DNA of 64,000 nt from Tropicimonas sp033101155 (lineage in GTDB: Bacteria; Pseudomonadota; Alphaproteobacteria; Rhodobacterales; Rhodobacteraceae): contig NZ_JAWMPX010000009.1 in the NCBI RefSeq assembly GCF_033101155.1, positions 1-64,000 on the forward strand, read 5' to 3'. Positions 16,997 to 25,645 of the stretch are shown here, one piece after another (positions within the stretch are counted from its first letter, which is position 1; the number at the start of each line of letters is the position of its first letter). The position numbers were made by a program, and so were the translations under genes. Below the pieces are notes generated by a model. It ran no database searches and was not told the origin of the DNA. It saw only the letters and a program-made list of their open reading frames with translations.

Positions 16997-17842
16997 ATGA
17001 AAAATGCAACGATCCTGCTTGTGATCGGCACCCGCTGCCCCGAGCGTGAGCTTGCGGCCCGGCTTGAAGAGGCGCGCAGTCTTTCGGCGCATATCGCGAT
17101 CCTGGTTGTTGGAGAAGCCCCCTGGAACCCGGCGACCGACTATGCCGCGGGCGTCGTGGATATCCAGACCTGGATGGAGCTGACGGCCACCGTCAAGACG
17201 GAGCTGAAGGCAATGGCCGAACGCGCCGAACGGCAATTGCAGCAGCATGATATTTCCGGAGACGTCACGACCCGGCTCTGCGAGCGGACAGCGATTGCCA
17301 GCGCTGTCGTCCGGCGGGCGCTGGTCTGCGACTTCGCGTTTATCGGTCAGGATCTGCGTGAAACGTCGCCCGGCCTGTTCCGCGAAGCCGTATATGGCGT
17401 TCTCTTCCACTCCCCGGCCGGGGTACTGCTGAATGACCTCAGTACCGCCTCGGCGCTGTCTCCGAGACACGTGTTCATTGCCTGGAATACCGGGCTTGAG
17501 GCCGGCCGTGCCGTGCATCAGGCGTTGCCGCTCCTGTGCGGCGCCGATGAAGTGACCATCGCGACCTTCGATCCGGTGATGGCTGAGTACCAGGATGGCG
17601 AAAACCCGGGCTCGGATGTGGCAAAATGGCTGAGCCACCACGGCTGCAATGTCCGGGTCGAACAATATCCGGGTGGCGGCAAGGAGATCGGCACCGCGAT
17701 CCTTGAGCGCTCCAATGAAGGCGGCGCGGACCTGATCGTCATGGGCGCTTATGGACATTCCCGCCTGCGCGAATCCGTCTTCGGCGGAACGACCCGAACG
17801 CTTATCGAACAAACCGACAAGGCGGTTTTCCTGGCGCATTGA
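16997..17842 (+). CDS. Universal stress protein (tandem UspA)
   Basis: A 281-residue protein with two Usp-like halves. The C-terminal half ends with the nucleotide-binding motif MGAYGHSRLRESVFGGTTRT (G-x2-G-x9-G-G-T pattern) and the hydrophobic strand AVFLAH. The N-terminal half (ILLVIGTRCPERELAARL) lacks an equally clear loop, so probably only the C-terminal half binds ATP. Usp proteins with ATP loops are typically induced by Anr/Dnr-type regulators under oxygen limitation, which agrees with the Fnr box of this operon. A CAAGGCC-TGA-GGCCTTG hairpin overlaps the ZIP stop codon just upstream and may modulate expression between the genes. Confidence 0.88.
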   Translation: MKNATILLVIGTRCPERELAARLEEARSLSAHIAILVVGEAPWNPATDYAAGVVDIQTWMELTATVKTELKAMAERAERQLQQHDISGDVTTRLCERTAIASAVVRRALVCDFAFIGQDLRETSPGLFREAVYGVLFHSPAGVLLNDLSTASALSPRHVFIAWNTGLEAGRAVHQALPLLCGADEVTIATFDPVMAEYQDGENPGSDVAKWLSHHGCNVRVEQYPGGGKEIGTAILERSNEGGADLIVMGAYGHSRLRESVFGGTTRTLIEQTDKAVFLAH

Positions 17843-17940
17843 GAACCGCAAGCGCCCCGTGTCTGCGGTGGAGATGCGCGGCAGGGGGAACGCGAGCGCC
17901 TGCCGTGCCCCGCGCCAAGTCGGAATGGTCTGGGGTAAGG

Positions 17941-17977
17941 GATGGTGCCGGAAACCGACCGGGTTTCCGGCACCATC
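17941..17977. terminator. Perfect 16-bp stem-loop between convergent genes
   Basis: GATGGTGCCGGAAACC (17941-17956), a five-base loop and its exact complement (17962-17977) form a very stable hairpin between the converging Usp and deacetylase-like genes. There is no U tract on either side. A bidirectional terminator or a transcript-end stabiliser is likely. Confidence 0.55.
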
Positions 17978-18050
17978 GGTTTCAGAAAGCATGCGGGGGA
18001 TGCGGCCGAAATGGTGAAGGCCGCTCTGGTGCGGGAAACCGGCGTCAAGG

Positions 18051-19226
18051 TCACTCCAGCGCCTGGCCGATCGCCGCCTGGACCGTTGCGTCGAAACCGG
18101 AGAAAGCGCGGCCCTTGAGGAAGATGATCGGGTAGTACCCGAACGCCTCGGAGACGCCCTCGCTTTCGGGATACCGTGCGAGATAGCCATCAAGCAGCCC
18201 TTGGAAGTTCTTCTCGCTGTCCAGATGTTCCTCGACCGGGTAGTCGATAGCCTCGAGGAATGCCTTCGCTTCCAGGCACATCGGCCCCAGGCCGTTATGG
18301 AAGATCACCAGTTTCTCGCCCACCTCCGGAAGGTCCGCGAGCTGATCCAGCGGCACGGCCGGGGTCGGTTCGAGATATTTCACCTCGCGGTTTTCCGGAA
18401 TTTCCGCGTAGGGCCGGACCTCCACGCTCACATGGTCCAGCCAATCGTCGAACCGGCGCCAGGTGAAGGCCTGTTCGCTCAGGGCAGCCGCGTAGACATT
18501 CCAGTAGCCGACCTTGGTCCCTCCGATATGCGGATGCGACACGAGGATCATGCTGTCGGGGGCCTTGGCAACGCTGGCCTCGACGGCCCGCGCAAAATCG
18601 TCCTCCGAGGCGCCCCTCGCAAACAGGCTGATGTCGCAGAGCGACCCCCTGCCCATGTCGGCGAAGGCGACATTCGACACCTCGATCAGACCGACATCGT
18701 ATTCCTGCGGCCTGTAGATCAGGGCGCGCACGTCCTCGGTGCCGCGAGCCAGCACATAGGGCACGCCAAGGGCTTCGGCAGCCCGCACGGTGTTCTCGTC
18801 ATAGGAGGAGTACTTGCACGCGAAGACCTGCATGGGGCGGTCGGTGAGCGCCTCCATCTCGGTCTTGACCGTGAGGATCTCCCTGTACTGGTCTTCATAG
18901 GGCATGTCCCAGCAGATCTGGGAAGACCCGCCGATGATCTCGCTACCGTCCTGCGCGAGCCGTCTGAAGAGTTGGGGATAGGTTTCGAGGACCGGGCCGG
19001 ACGCCTTGATCATCGCCGTCAAGCCGCGTGATCGAAGCTCGCCCTCCCATTTCAATAGCCCGTCGATCTCTTCGTCGGCATTGGCGTTGATGAGGTAGAT
19101 GAGGCCGTTGGTCGTTTCCGGCGCGGCGCCACCATCCGCGACTCCCGGCTGTTGCTGGGCCCAACTGGCGGCAGCGGTCAGGCAGCCCAGGGCCATGCCG
19201 GCAATTGCGTGCGATGCATGTTTCAT
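18051..19226 (-). CDS. Secreted polysaccharide-deacetylase-like protein with glutaredoxin-like C-terminus
   Basis: A 391-residue exported protein. The N-terminus is a Sec signal peptide ending ASWAQQQPG (cleavage near residue 24). Residues about 45-270 look like a NodB/polysaccharide-deacetylase barrel (LIYLINANADEEIDGLLKWE; QDGSEIIGGSSQICWD; MQVFACKYSSYDENTVRAAE; MILVSHPHIGG), but the usual T-F-D-D metal motif is replaced, so activity is uncertain. From about residue 300 a glutaredoxin-like segment follows (KLVIFHNGLGPMCLEAKAFL, then YYPIIFLKGRAFSGFD), where the expected C-x-x-C is GLGPMC with only one Cys. ATG 19226 lies behind GGAGGC. The combination is unusual. Regulation may be shared with the divergent AhpD-like gene. 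Confidence 0.6.
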   Translation of the reverse strand: MKHASHAIAGMALGCLTAAASWAQQQPGVADGGAAPETTNGLIYLINANADEEIDGLLKWEGELRSRGLTAMIKASGPVLETYPQLFRRLAQDGSEIIGGSSQICWDMPYEDQYREILTVKTEMEALTDRPMQVFACKYSSYDENTVRAAEALGVPYVLARGTEDVRALIYRPQEYDVGLIEVSNVAFADMGRGSLCDISLFARGASEDDFARAVEASVAKAPDSMILVSHPHIGGTKVGYWNVYAAALSEQAFTWRRFDDWLDHVSVEVRPYAEIPENREVKYLEPTPAVPLDQLADLPEVGEKLVIFHNGLGPMCLEAKAFLEAIDYPVEEHLDSEKNFQGLLDGYLARYPESEGVSEAFGYYPIIFLKGRAFSGFDATVQAAIGQALE

Positions 19227-19335
19227 TGGTGCCTCCTCTTGCTTGGTTCCCGCCACGCACCGACCTGCAGCGCTTGTCGCAAGCGGACTCCGTGTGCGGG
19301 GCGCCGTCAGTATTTCACATCCGGATGTCCGGGAA

Positions 19336-19376
19336 CTGACGCGCGTCAATTGGTGGGACGCCGGGCTGCGTACTCT
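19336..19376 (+). promoter_or_regulatory. Fnr-type promoter of the AhpD-like gene, possibly bidirectional
   Basis: The box CTGAC-GCGC-GTCAA (19336-19349; first base departs from TTGAC) is followed after 21 bases by TACTCT at 19371-19376. The predicted start is near 19383, 22 bases before ATG 19405. On the other strand TACTGA (complement of 19307-19312) lies 23 bases from the box, so the divergent deacetylase-like gene may share it. Confidence 0.6.
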
Positions 19377-19404
19377 GCCACCAACAGCAACATGGAGAGC
19401 CTCG

Positions 19405-19752
19405 ATGAAGAGCTATCGCGAGATTTCAACCTCCTACCATGCCGGGTTTGCCGCCTTGGCCAATGATGTTCCCGACACGATTGCCGCCTTTGGATCGCTG
19501 ATGCAGGCCGCAACCCTGGACGAGGCGTTGTCGCTCAAGACCAAGGAGCTGATCGCCTTTGCCATTGCGATCACCGTCCGCTGCGACGGCTGTATCGGCC
19601 ATCATGCGGAGGCGGTCATCAAGGCGGGCGCGACCCGCCAGGAAGTGGCCGAGATGATCGGCATCGCGATCCTGATGGGGGGCGGCCCGTCGACCGTTTA
19701 TGGCGTCGAAGCCATGCGCGCCTTCGACGAGTTTTCCGCAACGGATCAATAG
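19405..19752 (+). CDS. Carboxymuconolactone decarboxylase/AhpD-like protein
   Basis: A 115-residue all-helical protein of the CMD/AhpD family: residues about 30-75 carry LSLKTKELIAFAIAITVRCDGCIGHH, with the C-x-x-C-x-x-H-H active site of alkylhydroperoxidase-like members. The conserved GATRQEVAEMIGIAILMGGGP follows. Such proteins reduce hydroperoxides or act as thiol oxidoreductases; a lactone-decarboxylase role is unlikely because the redox Cys pair is intact. GGAGAG precedes ATG 19405. The aldehyde dehydrogenase follows after 98 bases and is probably co-transcribed, consistent with reactive carbonyl and peroxide detoxification. Confidence 0.9.
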   Translation: MKSYREISTSYHAGFAALANDVPDTIAAFGSLMQAATLDEALSLKTKELIAFAIAITVRCDGCIGHHAEAVIKAGATRQEVAEMIGIAILMGGGPSTVYGVEAMRAFDEFSATDQ

Positions 19753-19850
19753 CACCCGAGACGTCTGCGCGGCCACTCGAAAGGGCCGCGCACCACCCGT
19801 TCCTGCGCCGCCGCCAACGGCCCCGGGGACAGAACCGCAGAGGTACCACA

Positions 19851-21398
19851 ATGAATGTCGTAACCCTTGAAACCATCAGTGCCGCGCTCGACACCACCCA
19901 TCTCGGCGTCGGTTATCCGTTCAAGACACGCTACGGGAACTTCATAAACGGTCAGTTCGTGCCGCCGATCTCCGGCGAGTATTACCAGAACCCGACCCCG
20001 ATCACAGGCGAGATCCTGTGCGAGGTCGCCAGTTCCGGCGCAGAAGATGTGGAAAGCGCGCTTGATGCCGCCCATGCCGCCTTCAAGAGCTGGGAGCACA
20101 CGTCGATCTCGGAGCGCTCGAACCTGCTGCTGAAGATTGCCGATGTGATGGAGCAGAACGCCACGCTGCTCGCAGTGGCCGAATGCATGGATAACGGCAA
20201 GCCGGTGCGCGAGACGCTGAACGCCGACATTCCGCTGGCGATCGACCATTTCCGCTATTTTGCCAGTTGTATCCGCGCCGAAGAGGGCACGGTCGGCGAG
20301 ATCGACGCCAAGACCTATGCCTATCACTTCCCCGAGCCGCTTGGCGTTGTGGGCCAGATCATTCCCTGGAACTTCCCGCTGTTGATGGGCGCCTGGAAGA
20401 TCGCCCCGGCGCTGGCCGCGGGCAATTGCGTGGTGATCAAGCCCGCCTCGCTGACGCCCGGCGCGATGATGGTGCTCATGGAACTGATTGGCGATATCCT
20501 GCCCCCCGGCGTGCTCAACGTGGTGAATGGGACCGGCAGCAAGGTTGGCGAGCCGCTGGCGACCTCACCGCGCATCGCCAAGGTTGCGTTCACTGGCGAG
20601 ACCACAACCGGCCGCAAGATCATGCAATATGCCTCGCAGAACATCATTCCGGTGACCCTGGAACTCGGCGGCAAGAGCCCCAACATCTTCTTTGCCGATG
20701 TGATGGCCGAGGATGACGCCTATTTCGACAAGGCGCTGGAAGGCTTCGCCATGTTCGCGCTCAACCAGGGAGAGGTCTGCACCTGTCCGTCGCGGGCGCT
20801 GGTGCAGGAAAGCATCTATGACGCCTTCATGGAGAAAGCCATCGCCCGCGTCGCCGACATCAAGCAGGGCAACCCGTTGGCGCCGGAGACGATGATCGGG
20901 GCGCAGGCGTCGACCGACCAGATGAAGAAGATCCTGTCCTATATCGAGATCGGCAGGCAGGAGGGCGCCGAATGCCTGACCGGCGGCTACCAGAGCATCC
21001 TGGGCGACGGGTTGGAGGGCGGCAACTATATCGAGCCGACCGTCTTCAAGGGCAACAACAAGATGCGGATCTTCCAGGAAGAGATCTTCGGCCCGGTCCT
21101 CTCGGTGACCACGTTCAAAGACGAGGCCGAGGCGCTGGAGATTGCCAATGACACGCTCTACGGCCTCGGTTCCGGCCTCTGGACCCGCGACGGCTCGCGC
21201 GCCTTCCGCGTAGGGCGTGGCATCAAGGCGGGGCGTGTCTGGACGAATTGTTACCACCTCTATCCGGCTCACGCAGCTTTCGGTGGCTACAAGCAATCCG
21301 GCATTGGCCGCGAGACCCACAAGATGATGCTGAACCACTATCGCCAGACCAAGAACTTGCTTGTCTCCTACGACGACAACGCGCTTGGTTTCTTCTGA
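19851..21398 (+). CDS. NAD-dependent aldehyde dehydrogenase (AcoD/ExaC type)
   Basis: A 515-residue aldehyde dehydrogenase of normal length. The cofactor and catalytic motifs are complete: PWNFPLLMGAWKIAPALAAG (oxyanion Asn), the NAD-loop VAFTGETTTGRKI, the general base Glu in LELGGKSPNI, and the nucleophile Cys in NQGEVCTCPSRALVQ. The CTCPSR variant after the nucleophile is typical of the AcoD/ExaC/acetaldehyde-oxidising subgroup, so acetaldehyde or chloroacetaldehyde is a likely substrate. It follows the AhpD-like gene and ends before a strong terminator hairpin. Confidence 0.93.
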   Translation: MNVVTLETISAALDTTHLGVGYPFKTRYGNFINGQFVPPISGEYYQNPTPITGEILCEVASSGAEDVESALDAAHAAFKSWEHTSISERSNLLLKIADVMEQNATLLAVAECMDNGKPVRETLNADIPLAIDHFRYFASCIRAEEGTVGEIDAKTYAYHFPEPLGVVGQIIPWNFPLLMGAWKIAPALAAGNCVVIKPASLTPGAMMVLMELIGDILPPGVLNVVNGTGSKVGEPLATSPRIAKVAFTGETTTGRKIMQYASQNIIPVTLELGGKSPNIFFADVMAEDDAYFDKALEGFAMFALNQGEVCTCPSRALVQESIYDAFMEKAIARVADIKQGNPLAPETMIGAQASTDQMKKILSYIEIGRQEGAECLTGGYQSILGDGLEGGNYIEPTVFKGNNKMRIFQEEIFGPVLSVTTFKDEAEALEIANDTLYGLGSGLWTRDGSRAFRVGRGIKAGRVWTNCYHLYPAHAAFGGYKQSGIGRETHKMMLNHYRQTKNLLVSYDDNALGFF

Positions 21399-21416
21399 AC
21401 CCGAGCATTGAGTGGC

Positions 21417-21438
21417 GGGGCCGGCACGCGCCGGCCCC
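21417..21438 (+). terminator. Terminator hairpin after the aldehyde dehydrogenase
   Basis: GGGGCCGGC-ACGC-GCCGGCCCC is a perfect 9-bp GC stem with a 4-base loop, starting 19 bases after the stop codon. Only two T residues follow, so termination may be less than complete. Confidence 0.6.
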
Positions 21439-21585
21439 TTGAAAGCGCCCCAAGGTATCTTCTGAGCGCCCAAAATGACGTAAAAGCACTTGCGCCGTCA
21501 TGGGGGGACGACGCTGAATTTCGTTTACCCAGATGACCGGAAACCCCTTCAAGCAGCAAAGGCCTGAGAGACTTCCGGCTGGTGC

Positions 21586-21780
21586 TGGCAGGTCTGGGCT
21601 GTTGCCATCCCGGCTGGGTTTGAACTCAACCGCCCGGATGTTGGATGCGGCCGTGTCCATAGCCGGATGCCCCTTGTGCCCACGACCTCTGCGTTCGTGC
21701 CAAATTCCGAACCCGTCACTCGCAAAAACCGTCCCGGAACTATCCACGAACAGGTTCAGCGGTCCGTCAACGCGTCGGTA
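21586..21780 (-). mobile_element. IS5-type transposase fragment
   Basis: Translated on the minus strand this stretch reads YRRVDGPLNLFVDSSG, then IWHERRGRGHKGHPAM and SNIRAVEFKPSRDGNSPDLP. This follows the middle of IS5/IS1031-type transposases, which have YRRVDGPLNLLVDSTG, the first DDE Asp in VDS, a K/R-rich loop, and LEIRAVEF followed by GDAPMLP. Both ends of the transposase are missing and no inverted repeats are visible, so it is a dead remnant. Confidence 0.6.
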
Positions 21781-21818
21781 GCTGGCATAGACAGCGCCGC
21801 AGGTCCAAGATGTCCGCA

Positions 21819-21965
21819 AAGTATGAATGAACGAGCACCTGATGGCGTGATTTGCAGCAGCAAGCCCGAGACGCCACCAACGGCGAACGTCACGTTGCGC
21901 CCACGGCTTGGATGTCGAAGGCGTTTCACCTCGACGGCTGACATTTCGGAAACCTTCTTCGACAT
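21819..21965 (-). pseudogene. Tyrosine-recombinase integrase, N-terminal fragment
   Basis: From ATG 21965 the frame reads MSKKVSEMSAVEVKRLRHP and GGVSGLLLQITPSGARSFIL, the start of the DUF4102 arm-binding domain of phage or island P4-type integrases (typical pattern: LSALEVKRL, GGVAGLYLQVSPSGARSWIL). Similarity stops after 49 residues where the IS5-like fragment begins, so the integrase was probably truncated by an IS insertion or later deletion. The catalytic domain is absent. Confidence 0.65.
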
Positions 21966-22279
21966 GTTGCACCCACATCCTGCCCGCCGAAAATACAGCG
22001 CACGGACGCAACCGCCTGCAACGCCACGCAACGCCAAATCAGATTTTTTTATTTATTTCTGAGGCTTGTCGAAACACCACACGACATGACGCGACACAAC
22101 AATGGTGGCAGGGTCGCCCACCACTTCCTCCCAACCGTACTCCCAACCGTATGAGTTTGCGTCGAAGTGGTCTTGGCCCCCTCACATATCAAAGCACCAT
22201 TGCGATGAGGCATCAGCGGTTTTTGGGCTGATACCCGAGCGTTCGGCGGCTATCTCGCAAGACCCGGATAATGGGGGCG

Positions 22280-23968
22280 TCAGGAATGCTCCTCGGCTGC
22301 CGTGTCCGCCAGTGCCCGGTTATAGGCTTTGAGCGCGTCGATCTGGAACAACGCCCCAATCAGCTCCGGCTGTCCCCCTTCGGCGACCGGGGCCACGACC
22401 GGCAGGAGGGCTTGTCCGGTCGCGTCGAACATTGGCAGGGCGACCTCCAGCGTCGTCTCCGGTGTGATCGAGACGCCCTGCTCGATCAGCGCCAGACAGG
22501 CGTCTTCGGGGGCCGCGCGGGGCGAGTCCTTGGAGCGCATGATCACCGCCGCCGAGTAGATCGACAGCAAATAGGCCTGTGGTCCGGCCGACAGATGGAT
22601 GCCGCGATGTTCGAGTTGGGTCAGGAAGAAGGAGCGGTCGACCAGACGGCTTGCCAGCGCGGTGGAGAGCGAGACGGCAACCATGACCGCAAGACCCGTC
22701 TGCCAGTCGCCGGTCAGTTCGAAGACGATCAAGGTCGTCGAGATCGGTGCCCCGAGCACGGCGGCGGCGACCGCGCCCATGCCGGCCAGCGCGTAAAGCT
22801 CACCCGTGCCGGAGTAATGCGGCACGATCTGGGTTGCGACATAGCCGAAGGCGAGGCCGGTCAGCGCGCCGACCATGAGCGAGGGAGAAAAGACCCCACC
22901 GCCCATCCGGCCTGCCATGGTGATGGCGACGGCAATGACCTTGAGGATGGCGAAGACAAGGGCTTCATGGAAGAACAGCTCGGCGCGCAGGGCGGCGGCG
23001 GTCGTCTCGTAGCCCACGCCGATGATATGCGGAAAGCCGATGGCCAGCAGGCCGAGCAGTGCGCCGGCGATGGCCGGGCGCAGAAAGAACGGGATCTTCC
23101 ACTTCTTTTGAAGATGCGTGCCGAGATCGTCCGCAAAGAAGATTGCCCGCATGAGAAGCACGGAGACCAGCCCGCAGAGCAGCCCGAGCAACAGGAAGGC
23201 CGGCAGCTCGACATAGAAGGAGAGCGAACTCTTCGGCGTCAGGGTGAACTCGGTGACATTGCCAAACTCGAGCCGGCTGATCACGGTGCCGGCGACAGAG
23301 GCGATGACAATCGGCGCGAAAGCGTGGACGGCGAAATGGCGCAGCACCACCTCCAATGCGAAGAGCGCGCCGGCGATAGGGGCGTTGAAGCTCGCCGAGA
23401 CGGCGGCGGCCACGGCGCAGCCGAGCAGGTCGCGTCCGGTGATGCCACTCGCCCCGATGCGCCGGCAGACCCATGTCGAGATCACGCCGGCGAGGTGCAC
23501 CACCGGCCCCTCGCGCCCGGAAGAGCCACCCGAGGAGAGGGTGATCAGCGAAGCGGCGGCCGAGGCGAGGCCAGCCTTGATCTCGACCTGCCCACGGTTG
23601 AGCGCTGCGCCCTCGATCACGTCGGCCACGGAGCGGACCCGTCCGTCGGGTGTGAACCGACCGAGGATCAGCCCGACCACGAGACCGCCGCAAATCGGCA
23701 GACACAGCAGCAACCACCAGGGCAGGGTGCGGGCGAAGCTGTGGATATGCTCGACATCCTCGGCGCCGTAGAGCGTTGCCTGAAGCCAGGTGATCCCGGA
23801 GCGGAAGCCGACCGCCGCCAACCCGGCCGCGATCCCGACCGCCAGCGCGATGAACCAGAACTGCACCTGGCTCGGACCTTGCCGCAGCAGGAGCTGCCAG
23901 CCACGCCGCACGGCGCCCAGCGTCTCGTCCCACTGACGACGGATCAGCTCTCTCGTGCGTTCAGCCAC
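22280..23968 (-). CDS. CLC-family chloride channel/H+ antiporter with C-terminal CBS-like domain
   Basis: A 562-residue CLC protein starting at GTG 23968. About residue 145 has the anion-selectivity loop SSGGSSGREGPVVH (G-R/K-E-G-P), and further conserved segments are GRMGGGVFSPSLMVGA and GAPISTTLIVFELTGDW. The Glu of GREGP is the gating glutamate. The first selectivity motif is not the canonical GSGIPE, as in many bacterial CLCs of the voltage-gated group. From about residue 475 a CBS-like module (ALIEQGVSITPETTLEVALP) extends to the end; only one repeat is clear. It stands alone, divergent from the flavoprotein gene. Confidence 0.92.
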   Translation of the reverse strand: MAERTRELIRRQWDETLGAVRRGWQLLLRQGPSQVQFWFIALAVGIAAGLAAVGFRSGITWLQATLYGAEDVEHIHSFARTLPWWLLLCLPICGGLVVGLILGRFTPDGRVRSVADVIEGAALNRGQVEIKAGLASAAASLITLSSGGSSGREGPVVHLAGVISTWVCRRIGASGITGRDLLGCAVAAAVSASFNAPIAGALFALEVVLRHFAVHAFAPIVIASVAGTVISRLEFGNVTEFTLTPKSSLSFYVELPAFLLLGLLCGLVSVLLMRAIFFADDLGTHLQKKWKIPFFLRPAIAGALLGLLAIGFPHIIGVGYETTAAALRAELFFHEALVFAILKVIAVAITMAGRMGGGVFSPSLMVGALTGLAFGYVATQIVPHYSGTGELYALAGMGAVAAAVLGAPISTTLIVFELTGDWQTGLAVMVAVSLSTALASRLVDRSFFLTQLEHRGIHLSAGPQAYLLSIYSAAVIMRSKDSPRAAPEDACLALIEQGVSITPETTLEVALPMFDATGQALLPVVAPVAEGGQPELIGALFQIDALKAYNRALADTAAEEHS

Positions 23969-24055
23969 GCGCAGCCTTTCGCGGGCAGGGGCGGTCTTTC
24001 CCTTGGGGCCCGCCTGCCCTAGGGTGCCAGTCGGTCCAGCGAAGGGGAGGTTCGG

Positions 24056-25429
24056 ATGACCATCGCCACGACACTAGACTCTCTTGAAAGTTTCCTAGGC
24101 GATCGGCTGTCGCGCTCCAAGTCGGATCTTGCCGCGCATGGACAATCGGAGAGCTATTTCGCCCCGACACCGCCCGATGCGGTGGCATATCCCGAGAGCA
24201 CCGATGACGTTTCACGCATCCTTGCGACATGTGCCGATCAGGGCTGCCCGGTGGTCGGTTGGGGCGCGGGGACCTCGCTGGAAGGCCATGCGCTGGCGAT
24301 CCAGGGCGGGGTCTGTGTCGACTTTTCCCGGATGAACCGGCTGTTGGAAGTCCACCCGGAGGATATGGACGCCGTGGTCCAGCCCGGGCTGACCCGCGAA
24401 GAACTCAACCGGGACCTGCGGACGACGGGGTTGTTCTTCCCGGTCGATCCGGGCGCCAATGCCTCGCTGGGCGGAATGGCGGCCACGCGGGCCAGCGGGA
24501 CAACGACCGTGCGCTACGGCACGATGGCGGACAATGTTCTGGGCTTGCAGGTCGTGCTGTCCGATGGCCGCGTGATCCGCACCGGGACGCGGGCGCGCAA
24601 ATCCGCCTCCGGCTACGACATGACCCGGCTTTTCGTCGGTTCGGAGGGTACGCTGGGACTGATCACCGAACTGACCCTTCGTCTGCATGGACAGCCAGAA
24701 GCGATTTCGGCCGCGATCTGTGCCTTCGGGGGGATCGGCGACGCGGTGGATTGCGTGATGGCGACGATCCAGTCCGGCATCAAGGTGGCGCGGATCGAGT
24801 TCGTCGACGCGGCGACGGCGGCGGCGGTCAACGCCTATTCGGCGGCGGATTTCGCCGAGAAGCCGCATCTTCTGGTCGAGTTTCACGGGTCCGAGCAAGG
24901 CGTGGCCGAGGAGGCGCAGCGCTTTGGCGAGCTGGTCGCGGAGATGGGCGGCGAGGGCTTCCGCTGGTCGACAAAGGCCGAGGACCGCTCCGCGCTCTGG
25001 GAGATGCGGCACACGGCCTATTGGGCGATCCTTGCCAGCCGCAAGGGCGCGCGCGCGGTGGTGACCGATCTCTGCGTGCCGATCTCGCGGCTGGCCGAAG
25101 CGGTCGAGGAGACCCGCGCCGATATCGCCGCAAGCCCGATCCCCGGACCGATCCTCGGCCATATGGGCGACGGCAATTTCCACGCCATCCTGCTGATTCA
25201 TGACGAGGCCCCCGAGGAGCTGGAGGCCGCCAAGGCGCTCTCGCATCGCATGGTCGAACGGGCGCTGCGGCTTGGCGGGACGGTCACGGGCGAACATGGC
25301 GTCGGCATGGGCAAGCTCGACTACATGACGGCCGAACATGGCGAGGCCTGGCCTCTCATGGGCGATATCAAGCGCGCGCTCGACCCGGCCGGCATTCTCA
25401 ACCCGGGCAAGGTCGTCCCGCAGCACTAG
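24056..25429 (+). CDS. FAD-linked oxidase, D-lactate/glycolate dehydrogenase type (GlcD/Dld)
   Basis: A 457-residue soluble flavoprotein of the FAD-linked oxidase/VAO family. The PP-loop and FAD-binding segment are in residues about 40-200 (PVVGWGAGTSLEGHAL; VQPGLTREELNRDL; FFPVDPGANASLGGMAATRA; GSEGTLGLITELTL). The C-terminal cap ends with GTVTGEHGVGMGKLDYMTAE, then ALDPAGILNPGKVVP, hallmarks of GlcD and D-lactate dehydrogenase (cytochrome). Unlike bacterial GlcD it is not next to glcE/glcF, so it is more like the single-subunit D-lactate dehydrogenase that passes electrons to cytochrome c. Confidence 0.9.
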   Translation: MTIATTLDSLESFLGDRLSRSKSDLAAHGQSESYFAPTPPDAVAYPESTDDVSRILATCADQGCPVVGWGAGTSLEGHALAIQGGVCVDFSRMNRLLEVHPEDMDAVVQPGLTREELNRDLRTTGLFFPVDPGANASLGGMAATRASGTTTVRYGTMADNVLGLQVVLSDGRVIRTGTRARKSASGYDMTRLFVGSEGTLGLITELTLRLHGQPEAISAAICAFGGIGDAVDCVMATIQSGIKVARIEFVDAATAAAVNAYSAADFAEKPHLLVEFHGSEQGVAEEAQRFGELVAEMGGEGFRWSTKAEDRSALWEMRHTAYWAILASRKGARAVVTDLCVPISRLAEAVEETRADIAASPIPGPILGHMGDGNFHAILLIHDEAPEELEAAKALSHRMVERALRLGGTVTGEHGVGMGKLDYMTAEHGEAWPLMGDIKRALDPAGILNPGKVVPQH

Positions 25430-25645
25430 CGGTTCGGGACTGCCCATCTCCCGCGTGGCGACGCGAGGCCGAAGCGCAATGCGGGCCGGGCGAGACGCCG
25501 GCTCGCGCGTTTCCGTCCCGAAAACACCCAAGGATGCACAATCTATGCGGGAATCAGGTGACTTTTCCCGCGGGAGGTCTAGTCTTTATTCCAGGAAACA
25601 AGAGTCGCGCTTGAAGCGGCCCGTTTTGAACTCAGGGAGTTACCG

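Larger units (their letters stand above)
21439..22279. other. Gene-poor scar region with mobile-element debris
   Basis: No intact gene lies between the aldehyde dehydrogenase and the CLC channel. The stretch holds the IS5-type and integrase fragments listed separately, a T-rich patch near 22042-22060, and short direct repeats of CCCAACCGTA near 22130-22150. From 21966 to 22279 I see nothing else. Base composition is lower in G+C than in the flanking genes. Confidence 0.6.
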
